From positions 26,812,015 to 26,876,014 of the forward strand of contig CM067311.1 of the NCBI GenBank assembly GCA_034231615.1: DNA of 64,000 nt, in the 5' to 3' direction. A model generated the notes under the pieces. That model did no database searches, was not told where the DNA came from, and was given only the letters and a program-made list of their open reading frames with translations. This stretch comes from Meghimatium bilineatum. Taxonomy: Eukaryota > Mollusca > Gastropoda > Stylommatophora > Philomycidae. Position numbers and translations under genes: made by a program. Below, in pieces: positions 35,706-46,616 of the stretch (the stretch's first letter is position 1; the number at the start of each line of letters is the position of its first letter).

Positions 35706-35801
35706 GATCCAGAATATTTCCACAACAGCTTAGAGAGACAATTTGGGATGACCCTTATTGACATTTTACGATTGAATGCAGCATTAGATAGTTTACAGTG
35801 A
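35706..35801 (+). CDS. Terminal SAM exon f, intact, copy 2
   Basis: It follows TTCCACAG in phase 0 and encodes 31 residues ending LRLNAALDSLQ and TGA at 35799-35801. It is the reference for the expanded version in copy 1. The residues fit the last helices of a SAM domain (L-G/F-G-M-T motif before the long terminal helix). Confidence 0.8.
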   Translation, partial: DPEYFHNSLERQFGMTLIDILRLNAALDSLQ

Positions 35802-36002
35802 TCACATAAACAATTTTCTTGTCACTCCACCCCACGGATGCACTTTTATACACATCTTTCATCAGGAGACTGGCAGTACAATTCTTTATTGTTTCGATGG
35901 AAGGATTTACCGATAGCTCTATGTTTCTTACTCCATCAACTGTTTAGATTATGTGTGTACTAGGAACAATGGTTAGGCCTACATGCTAAAATATTATTTC
36001 TA

Positions 36003-36250
36003 TTTGACAGTTACACTTTTAGTAGTTAATATTTGGTAGTTTTTCATTACACATTTTATTAGTTAATATTTGGTAGTTTTTCATTACACATTTTATTAGT
36101 TAATATTTGGTAATCATTAAACACATTTTGTTAGTTAATATTTGGTAGTTTATTATTAGACACATTTTGTTAGCACCATATTTTGTTAGTTAATATGTGA
36201 TAATCATTAGACACATTTTATTAGTTAATATTTTAGTAGTCATTAGACAC
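36003..36250 (+). repeat. AT-rich degenerate tandem repeat, copy 2
   Basis: Duplicate of 17034-17290. Confidence 0.72.
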
Positions 36251-36413
36251 ATTGTTTAATTAATTCACCACGGAGTCTTTTTAGGATTTGGACAGAATTA
36301 TTTTTTTTAGGTTTCTTTTTTTGCATATCTATCACTGGAACAAGATATATTTGTCACAAGTTCATTTTGAAAATTTCTTTAAAATAATTTAAAAATTATT
36401 TGTAACAATAAAA

Positions 36414-36985
36414 TAGGGTAGGTGGGAGCAAAGATCTGCACTTTTTACACTTTAGTGTATTCTGACACCTAAACCTAACTACGAACAACAAACTGTCATC
36501 AGTGTATAGCTTATCTATCCATTTTACATTAGTGAGGGTATTGAAAGCATAAGTCTTACATGTAGACAAGAAAAAGAGAGTTTATGAACTTAAGTGAACG
36601 CAGATTTTTGCTCCATTTTATACACATCAAGCATGTGTCATACATTTTGTGGGTCAAAGATCCGCAGGTGAAAAGATGATACAAAGTATTATAAACTTGA
36701 GGGAGATCACCACTGTGACAGGTCTAGAAGACCAACAAGGTGTAAATGTGTGCTAAGAATAAATATGTATAGTTTTGGAACTGTAATCAGAAAAAAAAAC
36801 ATGTTACAGTAAAAAATAGTTTATGATTTCCATTTTAAAGCTAATAATGTCTTTGTAAGGTTGGATGATTGTTATAATCATATATATCAGTCTCTCCCAG
36901 CTTTAGATCGGCATCTGCAACTTTCTCATGACATCAGCATCTTCTTCATACATTTTAATGCAGTCCTTTGCCTCAATAACATGTG
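36414..36985 (+). mobile_element. MITE-like element, copy 2
   Basis: Same left end as 17441-17926 (TA then GGGTAGGTGGGAGC) but it continues past the copy 1 break, matching the full element at 50383-50942 as far as about 36985. Its right end is degenerate. Confidence 0.62.
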
Positions 36986-37009
36986 GTCCTTTACCCCAAA
37001 TCATATTGT

Positions 37010-37265
37010 TAGCAAGTATCATAAATTCTTATGAATAAAACAAAGTAGCCTCACAAGATAATGTGCTTACGAACTTAACAATACAGCATATATTTCAGTT
37101 TAAACATTTAAAACATCACAATATTAATAATAACAGCAGGCAGATTGTGAGATGCTGAAAACAAAAAAGATATTGTTGAAAATTAATCCATCCTTTGCCT
37201 ATAAAACTTCATTGTGTCAAAGATTCGAATATTGGCGTCTGACATAATCACGTGTGGTATCAGGG
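37010..37265 (+). repeat. Dispersed repeat, pair with 19616-19890
   Basis: Diverged partner of the repeat at 19616. No coding content. Confidence 0.6.
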
Positions 37266-37519
37266 ACATGCCATGCTAAGATACAGAGAGGCGACTACAT
37301 CAGACAGCTGTAAGGAGGCAGTATAATCAAAAAATAATTTGAATATTTCAATAATTAATGAAACATTTAAGGAACTATTGAAGACTTGCATCATACTGAG
37401 AAAATCTGCCACACGCGCCTCTCAGGAAAACCCATATATTCGAAATGAACTCGCTGCTGCTGTTTGCTCTCCACGAATCTTTGCCTTCCATCTACTCTAT
37501 AATGTATAAATAAAAATAA

Positions 37520-38312
37520 ATTTGGATATTAAATGTGAACATACCAAACTTCCAAATCAATAATTTCTACTCAAACTGTATCAGTGTAGATAATACACAA
37601 AAATGCATAGTATATAGACATAGTGCTTTAATTGTGTTAGTTATTCACAAAAATCAGACCTGTTTCTCTGAGATTTGAAGGTAGATCTAAGACTTCGATC
37701 AACATTTTTGTCAGATTTTTCTTACAAAATAGCATAATTCAGTTTAGGTATGTTACCAGTAAGTGCCAGGTTAAATTTTAATAATTAACTCATTCACTAT
37801 GGACTATTTTTAACATTTGAGCAGAATCAATTTTTTTAGTTTGAATTTATTTGCACATCCATCACAGGAACAAGAAGTAGTACTACTAAATATATTTAAA
37901 TTATAATGTAACATGTAGGCTCTATTTTGAAACATAAATAAACAGAGAATGTGGTTGTTATCAAAAGTTTATTTTGAATGAAATTGCTTTTATTATTGAA
38001 AATAAAATAAAATGTAATTTATAAATTAAAAATAAAAACAATTTTGGACATGAAACATGAGTTTACTAAATTTCTGAATCAATAACATCCACTCAAACTG
38101 TATCAGTTTTGTGGATAATCCAACTTTAAACAGAAAAATGTATAGTAGATAGGCAAAATGCTTCAATTATGTTTGTTATCTGAGTGGTTCTCTGAAATTT
38201 GAAGATAGATCTAAGACTGTGATTGACATTTTTTATCAGATTTTTCTTACAAATTGGCATAAATCTGCTTAGGTATGTTGCTAGTTATTGTCTGGTTGGA
38301 TTTCAATAATTA
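37520..38312 (+). repeat. Old direct repeat pair, about 270 bp each
   Basis: 37520-37795 and 38040-38312 align with many differences (shared CACTCAAACTGTATCAG or its variant, GATTTTTCTTACAAA, AATAATTAA). Between them is AT-rich sequence without features. Confidence 0.75.
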
Positions 38313-38639
38313 ATGCGACCAAAGTAAAAAAAAATAGTTATACTTTCACAAAACATAAATGCGCTAAAAAATAGAGAGAAAATATTAGGAAAAATGGCAT
38401 CACATACCACATATGTTCAAAACTTATCAATAACATACAAAATTGATGTCATAACACATCAAATTCATACTAGAGGTAATGTGGACTTATTATACTTTCA
38501 ATCAGAACCATCCTTATGTTGATATAAATACAAAAAATACTTAAATTAGCAAAAACAAGTAAGGATCTTTAAAGACACCACCTAATCCCAGATGTGACCT
38601 GTGGATTGATTAAAAGACATCATGTATCGAGTTAATATT

Positions 38640-38830
38640 GATACTCATTCATTAGACACATTTTGATAGTTAATATTTGGTAAGTCATTCATTAGACACA
38701 TTTTATTAGTTAATATTTGGTAGTCATTCATTAGACACATTTTGATAGTTAATATTTGGTAAGTCATTCATTAGACACATTTCGATAGTTAATATTTGGT
38801 AAGTCATTCATTAGACAAATTTTGTTAGTT
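38640..38830 (+). repeat. 40-bp tandem repeat (4-5 units)
   Basis: The unit is TCATTCATTAGACACATTTT plus GATAGTTAATATTTGGTAAG. It is related to the repeats at 17034 and 36003; a further half-copy is at 39620-39665. Confidence 0.88.
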
Positions 38831-39950
38831 ATTATTTGTGTTTTCCTCTGTTTTTTATCCTATTTTACATAGAACTTATTATTCTGGTTTTGTTAAGTGA
38901 TAACCTGTGAAAATAGCCCATTGGTCTACAGTACCTTACAATAACAAGAAATACTGAAGACTAAGATAGATGGAAGAAGTCAGAAGAGATCAAAAACTGT
39001 ATAACTAGGCAATTTTGAAAATAGTTAATTTAAGTGTTGAAAAGAAGATTTGTGGATAAATGTAATAGCAGTGAGACATAATAGTGATGATGCTGTCAAG
39101 TAGACATTGCTAGTTGCTACCTATTACATTTTATATCATCTTGAAACAGCAAGTTATCTGGAGATTGCTTACCAATAATGATTGTTCCTTTCACTCTCAT
39201 TTGCTGTTTCACAATTTTATTTATAACCCAGATCACCATTCTTATTTTGTCAGATATCATTCTATATCTTCTGTGTTCATGATGAAGATTATATTCATCT
39301 CCAAGATAAGCTGCATTTCTTCTCTAAACCAGCTGACCTGATCTATTATCAAGAGTCATTGTAAGCTGTGAATAGCATACATTCCAACTCTACAAGGGCA
39401 TTTTTGTGTGTAAAAACAGCAACCTGTATCTGTATTATTGTCAGCATAGCTGATTCTCAGATGAAATAGATGCCTGCTGGTTGCTTTGAAGATGATGTAA
39501 GGTCTGTCAGTGAATATGTTTTTTCCAGTGAAAATCATTTTATACATTGATAATCTTTCTATTCCTTCCATTACTGGTTCTTCTGTCAGTTGTCTCCTTT
39601 AGTAAGTGTCATAATTTTGACACATTTTGTTAGTTAATATGTGGTAGTCATTAATTAGACACATTCTGTCATTGAATGACAGTCTGTCATTCTTCTTATT
39701 TTATTTGTCCAGAAAAGGATAGTTTGTACATTGTACCAGTTTTTGTTATACCCATTTTGGTTGTTCATATTTTGTCTTCCAGTAACGCATGTGCTATTAT
39801 TCTAGTCATGTTACCTGATATTTGGTGTCATGGATGACATTGTTGATACGCTTGATGCCAGAGTTAGCGTCTTGTACATATGTTCTAGTCATCATTGTTT
39901 TATTTGTATTTTTATTTTGTATATACAATTATATGCATGTAAATGGAAAA
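38831..39950 (+). other. AT-rich intergenic or intronic sequence
   Basis: Apart from the short repeat at 39620-39665 I see nothing recognisable. Short open stretches at 39114-39341 and 39356-39571 (minus) show no domain or splice support. Confidence 0.4.
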
Positions 39951-40020
39951 CGTCCGGCTCTGTGTGTTTGTGACAGCCAGGTTCAAATCTCACCGCAGGC
40001 AATTGTGAATCTATTGATTT
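39945..40020 (+). mobile_element. tRNA-like SINE head fragment
   Basis: CCAGGTTCAAATCTC followed by ACCGCAGGCAATTGTG resembles the B box and body of family 2 at 40340-40490, in opposite orientation. The upstream A box is not convincing. Confidence 0.4.
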
Positions 40021-40089
40021 TGATGTGTTTTTTTTTTCATCTTTGCAACTTTATCACACCTCTTGTATTACACATACATAAACAAAACT

Positions 40090-40251
40090 AAAACAAAAAT
40101 ATACAGTGTTAAATGCTTTATTTATATGTGCAAAAATTATTTTAAAATCACTGAGAACAAAAGTCATTGTGTTTTACAAAACGCACCAACAATAACCAAA
40201 ATTTTCAAAAAATAATCCGGTGGCAGGGGATAGATTGTGTGGTTTTAATGG
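40090..40251 (-). mobile_element. piggyBac-like terminal fragment beside TTAA
   Basis: The minus strand begins CCATTAAAACCACACAATC next to TTAA (40252-40255) and continues CCCCTGCCACCGGATTATTT and TTGCACATATAAATAAAG, like the ends at 11686 and 54331. The outer bases have decayed. Confidence 0.55.
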
Positions 40252-40339
40252 TTAATTGAAACATCATGTTTTTAAAAAAGGGGAAGTTGGTAACATATCT
40301 TATTCAGGATATAGTGATAAATCCAGCATTTTGTGATTG

Positions 40340-40490
40340 TACTGATTTTCTAGGCTATATCTTATGTTGAATAGGTTGTCATTGGCTTCTGAAAAGTCAG
40401 GATGCACAATTGTCTGCAGCAAGATTTGAACCTGGTAACTTGGTGGCTCTCCACCACAGAGCCCAGACCATCTCGTATAGGACAATGCTA
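40340..40490 (-). mobile_element. tRNA-like SINE, family 2
   Basis: The minus strand has CCAGGTTCAAATCTTGCTGC (B box) and then CAGACAATTGTGCATCCTGA, shared with 3655-3805. It sits directly beside the piggyBac fragment. Confidence 0.5.
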
Positions 40491-40682
40491 TTCAAGTATT
40501 GTTGAATTTTTAACCACCTCTAATACAACCAATCCAATGTGCACAACTGGCTTTTGAGCCACAAGCAAGTTTTGCCTGGTTATATTTTCCCCACCATCCA
40601 CTCTAGCACAGTGCTTACAGCTGATTGTTAGTATAGTCAAATGTTGTCAGTATCATGTTGAACGTTTTAGTTAGAGAGCGAT

Positions 40683-40772
40683 GAAAGCTACAAGTTCATA
40701 TTAGATACTTGGTGCTGATGAGAAAGATGAAAGCTACAAGTTCATATTAGATACTTGGTGCTGATGAGAAAG
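40683..40772 (+). repeat. Direct duplication of about 46 bp
   Basis: GATGAAAGCTACAAGTTCAT plus ATTAGATACTTGGTGCTGAT and GAGAAA occur twice in a row without change, so it is a recent local duplication. Confidence 0.9.
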
Positions 40773-41008
40773 ATCTAATAAGATACATATACATATGTCT
40801 ATAGATGGACAAGGTAAAACTTGCAATCAGAGATGAGAATGAAAGATTACATTTGAACACATACAAGTCAGAAAATTATGATCAGGTAGAACATGGATTG
40901 CATATTCATGGCAGAGTATGATTGAGTGAAAATAGAAATATGAAAATTGATTTCATGAATTCTCCTAGAAAAAACTAGGATAACTGATTTTGTGAGTACT
41001 ATTGGCTC

Positions 41009-41072
41009 TTCTTCTTCGTTCATTCTCAAACTCCTGCAGATTAGCAGGATGTAGTCTGGAGAACGGAATGCA
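41009..41072 (-). mobile_element. Short (GAA)n-tailed retroelement 3' end
   Basis: CTTCTTCTTCGTTCATTCTC followed by AAACTCCTGC and AGCAGGATGTAGTCTGGAGA matches the ends at 53215 and 62268. On the minus strand the GAA run is the 3' tail. Confidence 0.55.
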
Positions 41073-41147
41073 TTGTGACTATTGGCTCAATTTAAAATAA
41101 CACAAGGATAACTTATTTAGTGATAACTCCTAACTGAATGTACTTCC

Positions 41148-41355
41148 CAGTGGCCGTGTGGTTAGAACGCTGTTCTCAGACCCTTGAGGTAACGAGTTAA
41201 ATTCACAGTTGGGACAGGATTTTTTCTTTCGGAGGTGCAATCAAAATCCTTCCTGTACATGTCACGCCATCTGCTATGACAAAGTGGCTTTTATTTCCAC
41301 AGCCCATAGAAAGCTCCCTGCACTCCTTCACAGGAAAACATCCAGTAATCAAAGT
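41148..41355 (+). mobile_element. tRNA-derived SINE, family 1, third copy
   Basis: TGGCCGTGTGGTTAGAACGC and the body GGGACAGGATTTTTTC through CTCCTTCACAGGAAAACATC follow the copies at 14403 and 33701 with clear divergence, which sets the element's limits independently of the segmental duplication. Confidence 0.78.
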
Positions 41356-41389
41356 TTTCCTGATTGAATGCAACATTAAACTAAGATAA

Positions 41390-41860
41390 CATCATTTTTT
41401 TATTACTTCTGACTAAATGGAATATGACATTAGGATAATAGATTTTCCATATTAAGAAGGAAGTTAGGTTTTTTCGATCATGTGAAGAGATACGATGGAA
41501 TTGAAAGAGTGTTGTTGGAAGTCGTGATAGAAGGCTGTATAGGCAGAGCTGACCAAGATGTCATTGGACAAGAGATATTTAGGAATGCATGCACATGTTG
41601 CTAGAGGAGACAGGCAACTTGCCAGAGACTGCTGTGATTTCAGGATATTCATAAGGAAGACTACATTCTGGAAAGAATATGTCACATGACATAACAGTTT
41701 TTTTATTACTCCTGACTGAATGGCATTAAATTAGGATAACAGAATTTTTTATTACGACTGAGTGGAATATTAAATTAGAATAACATACTTTTTTATTACT
41801 TCTGACTGAATGGGACATTAAATTAGGATAACAAAATTGTAATTACCTCTGATTGAAGTA
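41390..41860 (+). repeat. Degenerate tandem repeats with TTTTTATTACT(T/C)CTGACTGAATG
   Basis: Four to five imperfect units combine TTTTTTATTAC, CTGACTGAATGG and TTAGGATAACA. The stretch 41460-41690 between them holds non-repeat sequence. Confidence 0.6.
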
Positions 41861-42389
41861 AGGTACTGGTAAATGAATTTATTGGCTAACTGCTAGAGAG
41901 TTCTACCAACTCCTGGCTGAATTGTGGGCTAAGATAACTTTCAAATAACAGCAGCGCCTATGTCTAGCAAAGCTTATCTTGTTTTTTTTGTCATATACTG
42001 GGATGTAGACAAAGCCTTGTTGCCTCCATGTTTTTTATTTGAATCATGATCTCAAGGATCTGCATAATAAATATTGTGACTGATTTATTTTAACGAGCAC
42101 AATTTATCATTCATCAGTTCATGCGCTATTTTCAATTGAAGGTTGGCTTCACAGACAACTTAATATTGTTGGATCTTTTCTACTTCTCCTTAATTAATTC
42201 TCATTTTCTGTTGGTTGACAAGATATAATCCAGACTACAGAATGCATTGCATCATGGTTTACTGCATGTTACTGTAGTGATATCTGCACCTTTTGGCCTA
42301 GTTAGTTACTTTTGAAGTGACATATCCAAACTTTAGCTTGGGTTTTTTTAAAAATCGCTTTAACTTTTAGATTCCCAACCTAGTCACTG

Positions 42390-42658
42390 CTTCATTTTAT
42401 AGAAGCAATGTTACCTGTAACTCCACCTCATAGAAGCAATGTTACCTGTACTCCACCTCATAGAAGCAATGTTACCTGTAACTCCACCTCATAGAAGCAA
42501 TGTTACCTGTAACTCCACCTCATAGAAGCAATGTTACCTGTAACTCCACCTCATAGAAGCAATGTTACCTGTAACTCCACCTCATAGAAGCAATGTTGCC
42601 TGTAACTCCACCTCATAGAAGCAATGTTACCTGTAACTCCACCTCATAGAAGCAAAGT
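42390..42658 (+). repeat. 31-bp minisatellite (about 9 units)
   Basis: The unit is CTCCACCTCATAGAAGCAAT plus GTTACCTGTAA; one unit is 30 bp. It is unrelated to the 31-bp repeat at 8764. Confidence 0.93.
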
Positions 42659-43119
42659 GATCCATGACCTGATACATTTAAAAAATATCTTAAAATAGAG
42701 TAAAAAGACACCAAAAATATATTTCTCATTAGACCCTTTAGGCCTACAATAATTTCATTTAGTTTAACTAATGACATATTTAATGGAATAATTGAAATTT
42801 TAACTCATTAACAAGCTTAAAAATTTGCAGTTGAGTTTTCACTTATTCAAACCACATGGTTATTCTCAACATGAAAATCGTCACTGTTTCTTGTTTTAGT
42901 TTTCACATGATAAACTATTGAGAATATATAGAAGTAAAGTGGAATAAAACTCAAATTAAAATTACTTTAAATTCTGTATTTTTTTAGTTTATCCTTTCCG
43001 TCAATTACCCCACAGAAAAACCCCATGTGATGCAGCAACCCATGGGTTGGGAATCCATAATCTATAAGATAAAGTAGCTAACTCCATTTCCAAGTTAGTC
43101 ATCTTTTATGTCATGCATG

Positions 43120-43560
43120 CAGGTTGCAGTGTTACTAAGTCTGACAGCACACATGTGCTTTTCATATCCAATATTTCCTGTCTCTTGCCATTCTTGTGCA
43201 TTCTGACAACTATAATTTTTCGCCATCTCTTTGTGTTTTCCTTCCACTGATATTATTTTGTTCTTTGTGACTACTGCTCTATGACTATTCCTTCTTGCGT
43301 GGCCAGTACCAGACTCTATCCATATTTGATTTTTCTATATTTGATTTCAAATCAATAATTATCTTTCTTTTTCCACATTTTTATTTATTAATTCGACTTG
43401 TATGTTATCAGGTCTTGGGTCTTTATTTGTAGAGCTGTTTGTATTTCATTTTCTATTTCTGATCGCAATATGCTTGGTTCTAATTCTACCATCATGTTGT
43501 GTTCTATGTTGTCTGCTCCATCTTTTAGAGTTAGCAAATCTTTAAAATTTTGATATTTTG
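43120..43560 (-). mobile_element. Very degenerate RT linker remnant
   Basis: Minus-strand pieces such as NFKDLLTLKDG, MVELEPSILRSEIENEIQTA and a decayed PDNIQ-like motif resemble the region between endonuclease and RT in non-LTR elements. Stops are frequent. The call rests on weak resemblance. Confidence 0.4.
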
Positions 43561-45530
43561 TTTTCTCATTTCTTCTATAAGATATTCTTCTTTGTTTAGT
43601 AGGTATCAGATATTTATTATGCCAGATTTGGTGGTATGTTTATGTTTGATATTTAGTCGTCTTCTGAGAACTCTCCATTGTTTCCTATTAACAGTATTAC
43701 TTAGTACTAGTTCTTATACTGTTGAGTCACTAAACCAGTCACAGTGTCGATTCAGTGACTCCAAATGGTTAAACCATGTTCTAATCTATCCCATACAGAA
43801 AGAAATCACATAGTCCATCTACAAAACACTGAAACCCAGAACTTTACTTCCTTTTTTAGCAAGCAGATATAGCAAACTGCCATCTCTCACCATTGACCGA
43901 AAGTCATATTCCTGATATTGATTGTAGCTGTTATATTCATAAACACAGTTGATACAATAAAACAAATATAGATAAATCCATAGCATATCAATTTCATCAC
44001 TGTATAAGAAATGGTTCAGTACTAGGTTTAAACATTTTAATGTAAGGTGACTCTAGGTTTCCTCAAAAAGCCATTTAGGCTACCCAAATACAACTGGAGG
44101 ATGCATACATTTGCATAGGAGGTGTCCATAAATTATGTCAACAATTAAGAAAGTGGGTTTGAAAAAGTTTGATAGTTGTTGAAGAGTAAGTGGTGTGGTT
44201 GACAAACATTGATGTCAACAAAACAGTTTTTTTATGCACCAATTAAATTTTACGAATTTGAAACAAAGTAGAACAACTGTGTCCTTTTTTTGTCTACACA
44301 GTCTCAAAACATTTTTTAGGGATGGTAGGGGGGTTGAAATAATTAAGCAGCAAGGTGGTCTTTGGATTCTTTACACTTTGTTGACAGGTGTGGGGGGGGG
44401 GGTCAAAAAATTGTTCAAATGGTGTTGAAATAATTGATGGACAGCTCCTTCGTATTTCTGATATCTGTAAGCTATGAAGCCAAAACGTTGACCACTTGGC
44501 TATGCTTACAATGAAATTTACATCAATTGAAGTTCTAACCTATTTCAGGAGGGACTAACTTGGTAATCATGTCAATATTTTTCAATTGATCATTTCTTTC
44601 ATACAATGATGAACTTTTTAAATAAATTGATAAGCTGTAACCTTTCTTACCTAAATTATAAGATAAAAAGATTTTGGTTTAAAGTAGTTGATAAGGATGT
44701 GATTGTTTGAAACAAATTTATAAATACCCATTCAAATTGACCTGATGTGTTAGAGAAATTAATGTTGTTATTATAGTTTACAGAATGTACTTGCAAAGTT
44801 AAAGGTGACCAAATGTTGCCAACAATATAGTGACCATCTACCGTATATTATTTTACCATGAATCATTTATAAACATGGAGTGTAACAAGATTTTGGGCAT
44901 TACTGTATTAGATAAGCACTGCTGACAACAGTTTTGGAGTGTTTGTGTACCTTGATAGAACATCTGATCATACCAAGATTGAGCAATACCAGAGAATCTG
45001 GTTAGGGCTGAACTAGCTTTCGAAACCTAGTGGCCCATGCAGATGTAGATTTAGTCTGGCATGCTGGAATATAATATGGTGATCTCTATAATGGTAGTCA
45101 CCAGCAAGAAATGGTTTATTATAACAGTTTTCATCCTTATTCTTTCAATTGATAACAAGTGAGACTGCTGTAAAACTCTACATTATAACAAAAGCACTTA
45201 CATAAAACACAAGGTTGATCAACTTTACAATGAACTATCAGACTATAGGGTACGGTATGAGAAAATACAGATAATAGTTTACAAGACCATTTTAACATTT
45301 TTTTAATGTTTACAAATGATATGTAAATGTTATGAGATTTACTTGTAAAGACATTGTCGATAGTGAAAGTGGCCTTAGGAAATGACTCGGAGCGAATCTG
45401 CACCACATAGGCACATGTGTAGCATCGCCGGCATCTACAACAAATTTTGTTAAAATGGTCTTAAACAGTAGCTCTGAGGTGAATGTGGAGCAAGATGTCA
45501 TTAAGACTTATATTAAGATCTATAGGAAAC
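43561..45530 (+). other. AT-rich stretch without recognisable gene
   Basis: Short open frames on both strands show no domain. A G-run lies at 44390-44402. Nothing else is supported. Confidence 0.35.
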
Positions 45531-45538
45531 TATAGAAA

Positions 45539-45890
45539 GTGTTTGAAAATGGCATGAGTTTGAGGGTCAGACTGGAGAAAGGGATAATGTTTGAACAAGA
45601 TTCCATGGATAGTAGAGTTATGGGGATGAAAAGTGAGGACAAGTTTAAATCTATCAGAAAGAAAAGTACCATCAAGGTATCATGGCGAGAGAATTTACAA
45701 CATGCAGCCAAGCCAGTAAAAAAGTGTAAATCATGTAACACCATTTATGTTACCATTTGTAAATGCTGTGACATGAAATACATAGGTGAAGCTGTCAAAA
45801 AAAACTAAGTGACCATTTCTACCAACATCTTCATGTCATTAACCACAGATTGCCTACCACTGTCACTATGCATTTCAGTGGATGTTTGGA
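45539..45890 (+). mobile_element. Penelope-like element, GIY-YIG endonuclease fragment
   Basis: The frame reads KKCKSCNTIYVTICKCCDMK then YIGEAVKK, and after a one-base loss in the A-run at about 45805 continues LSDHFYQHLHVINHRLPTTV then TMHFSG. This follows the C-terminal GIY-YIG module of Penelope-like retroelements: IY, a CxxC pair, YIGE/YVGE(T), L-x2-R/H, and the later P-V-x2-H-F. The upstream 50 residues (from MFENGMSLRV) may be the end of the RT connector. The first G of GIY is Asn here and the usual catalytic Arg is not obvious, so it is inactive. Confidence 0.6.
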
Positions 45891-46515
45891 GATATCAAGT
45901 AATTGTTCCTGTAGGTTCAGACATCAAATAATTGTTTCTGGAGGTTTAGAGACATCAAGTATGTATTCCTGTAGGTTCAGACATCAAGTAAATGTTCCTG
46001 GGGGTTTAGAGACATCAAGTAGTTGTTCTTGAAGGCTTAGACATCAGTTATTGTTCCTAGAGGTTCAGACATTAAAAAATGTTCCTGGAAGTTTAGAGGC
46101 ATCAAGCAATTGTTCATAGAGGTTTAGAGACATCAAGTAATTGTTACCGGATACTGAAGCTTTAAAGACATCAACCAGTTCTTTCTAGAGGTTCAGACAT
46201 CAAGTAATTGTTCATAGAGGCTCATTCAGACATCAAGTAATTGTTCATAGAGGTTCATAGACATCAAGTAATTGTTCCTGGAGTTTCAGGCATCAAATAA
46301 TTGTTCCTGGAGGTTTAGAGGCATCAAATAATTGTTCCTTGAGGCACAGAGACATTAAGTAATTGTTCCTAGAGGTTCAGACATTATGTAATTGTTCATG
46401 GAGGTTTAGAGACATCAAGTAATTGTTCCTGGAGGTTCAGAGACATCAAGTAATTGTTACTATAGGTTCATACATGAAGTAATTGTTCATAGAGGTTCAG
46501 ACATTTAGTTGTTGC
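45880..46515 (+). repeat. Degenerate 28-32 bp tandem repeats (about 20 units)
   Basis: Units are variations on AGAGACATCAAGTAATTGTT plus CCTGGAGGTTC. They vary far more than the adjacent 64-bp array and look much older. Confidence 0.85.
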
Positions 46516-46616
46516 ATTAGTTAGTTAACAGTTCTGGACAGTAACATAGCTTCTCAATATATTCCTGTAAATGAATTCTTGCATGCTGATAGTTTTCCTA
46601 CATTGATACATTTCAT

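Larger units (their letters stand above)
22829..35801 (+). pseudogene. TIR-SAM domain gene, copy 2 (partial)
   Basis: The six exons of copy 1 recur at 22829-22970, 24325-24473, 26206-26278, 30791-30963, 31751-31817 and 35706-35801 with identical splice borders and phases. The linker stop (30883-30885, frame change in exon d) and the TAA in exon e (31812-31814) are both present, so they predate the duplication. The final exon is intact here: DPEYFHNSLERQFGMTLIDI, LRLNAALDSLQ, TGA. No exon for the first TIR strand was found between 17927 and 22829, so this copy either borrows upstream exons or is not expressed as a TIR protein. Confidence 0.82.

Noticed and set aside
45850..46032. Open frame of repeated CSCRFRHQ-type residues
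   Set aside because: It is produced by the degenerate 28-32 bp tandem repeats.
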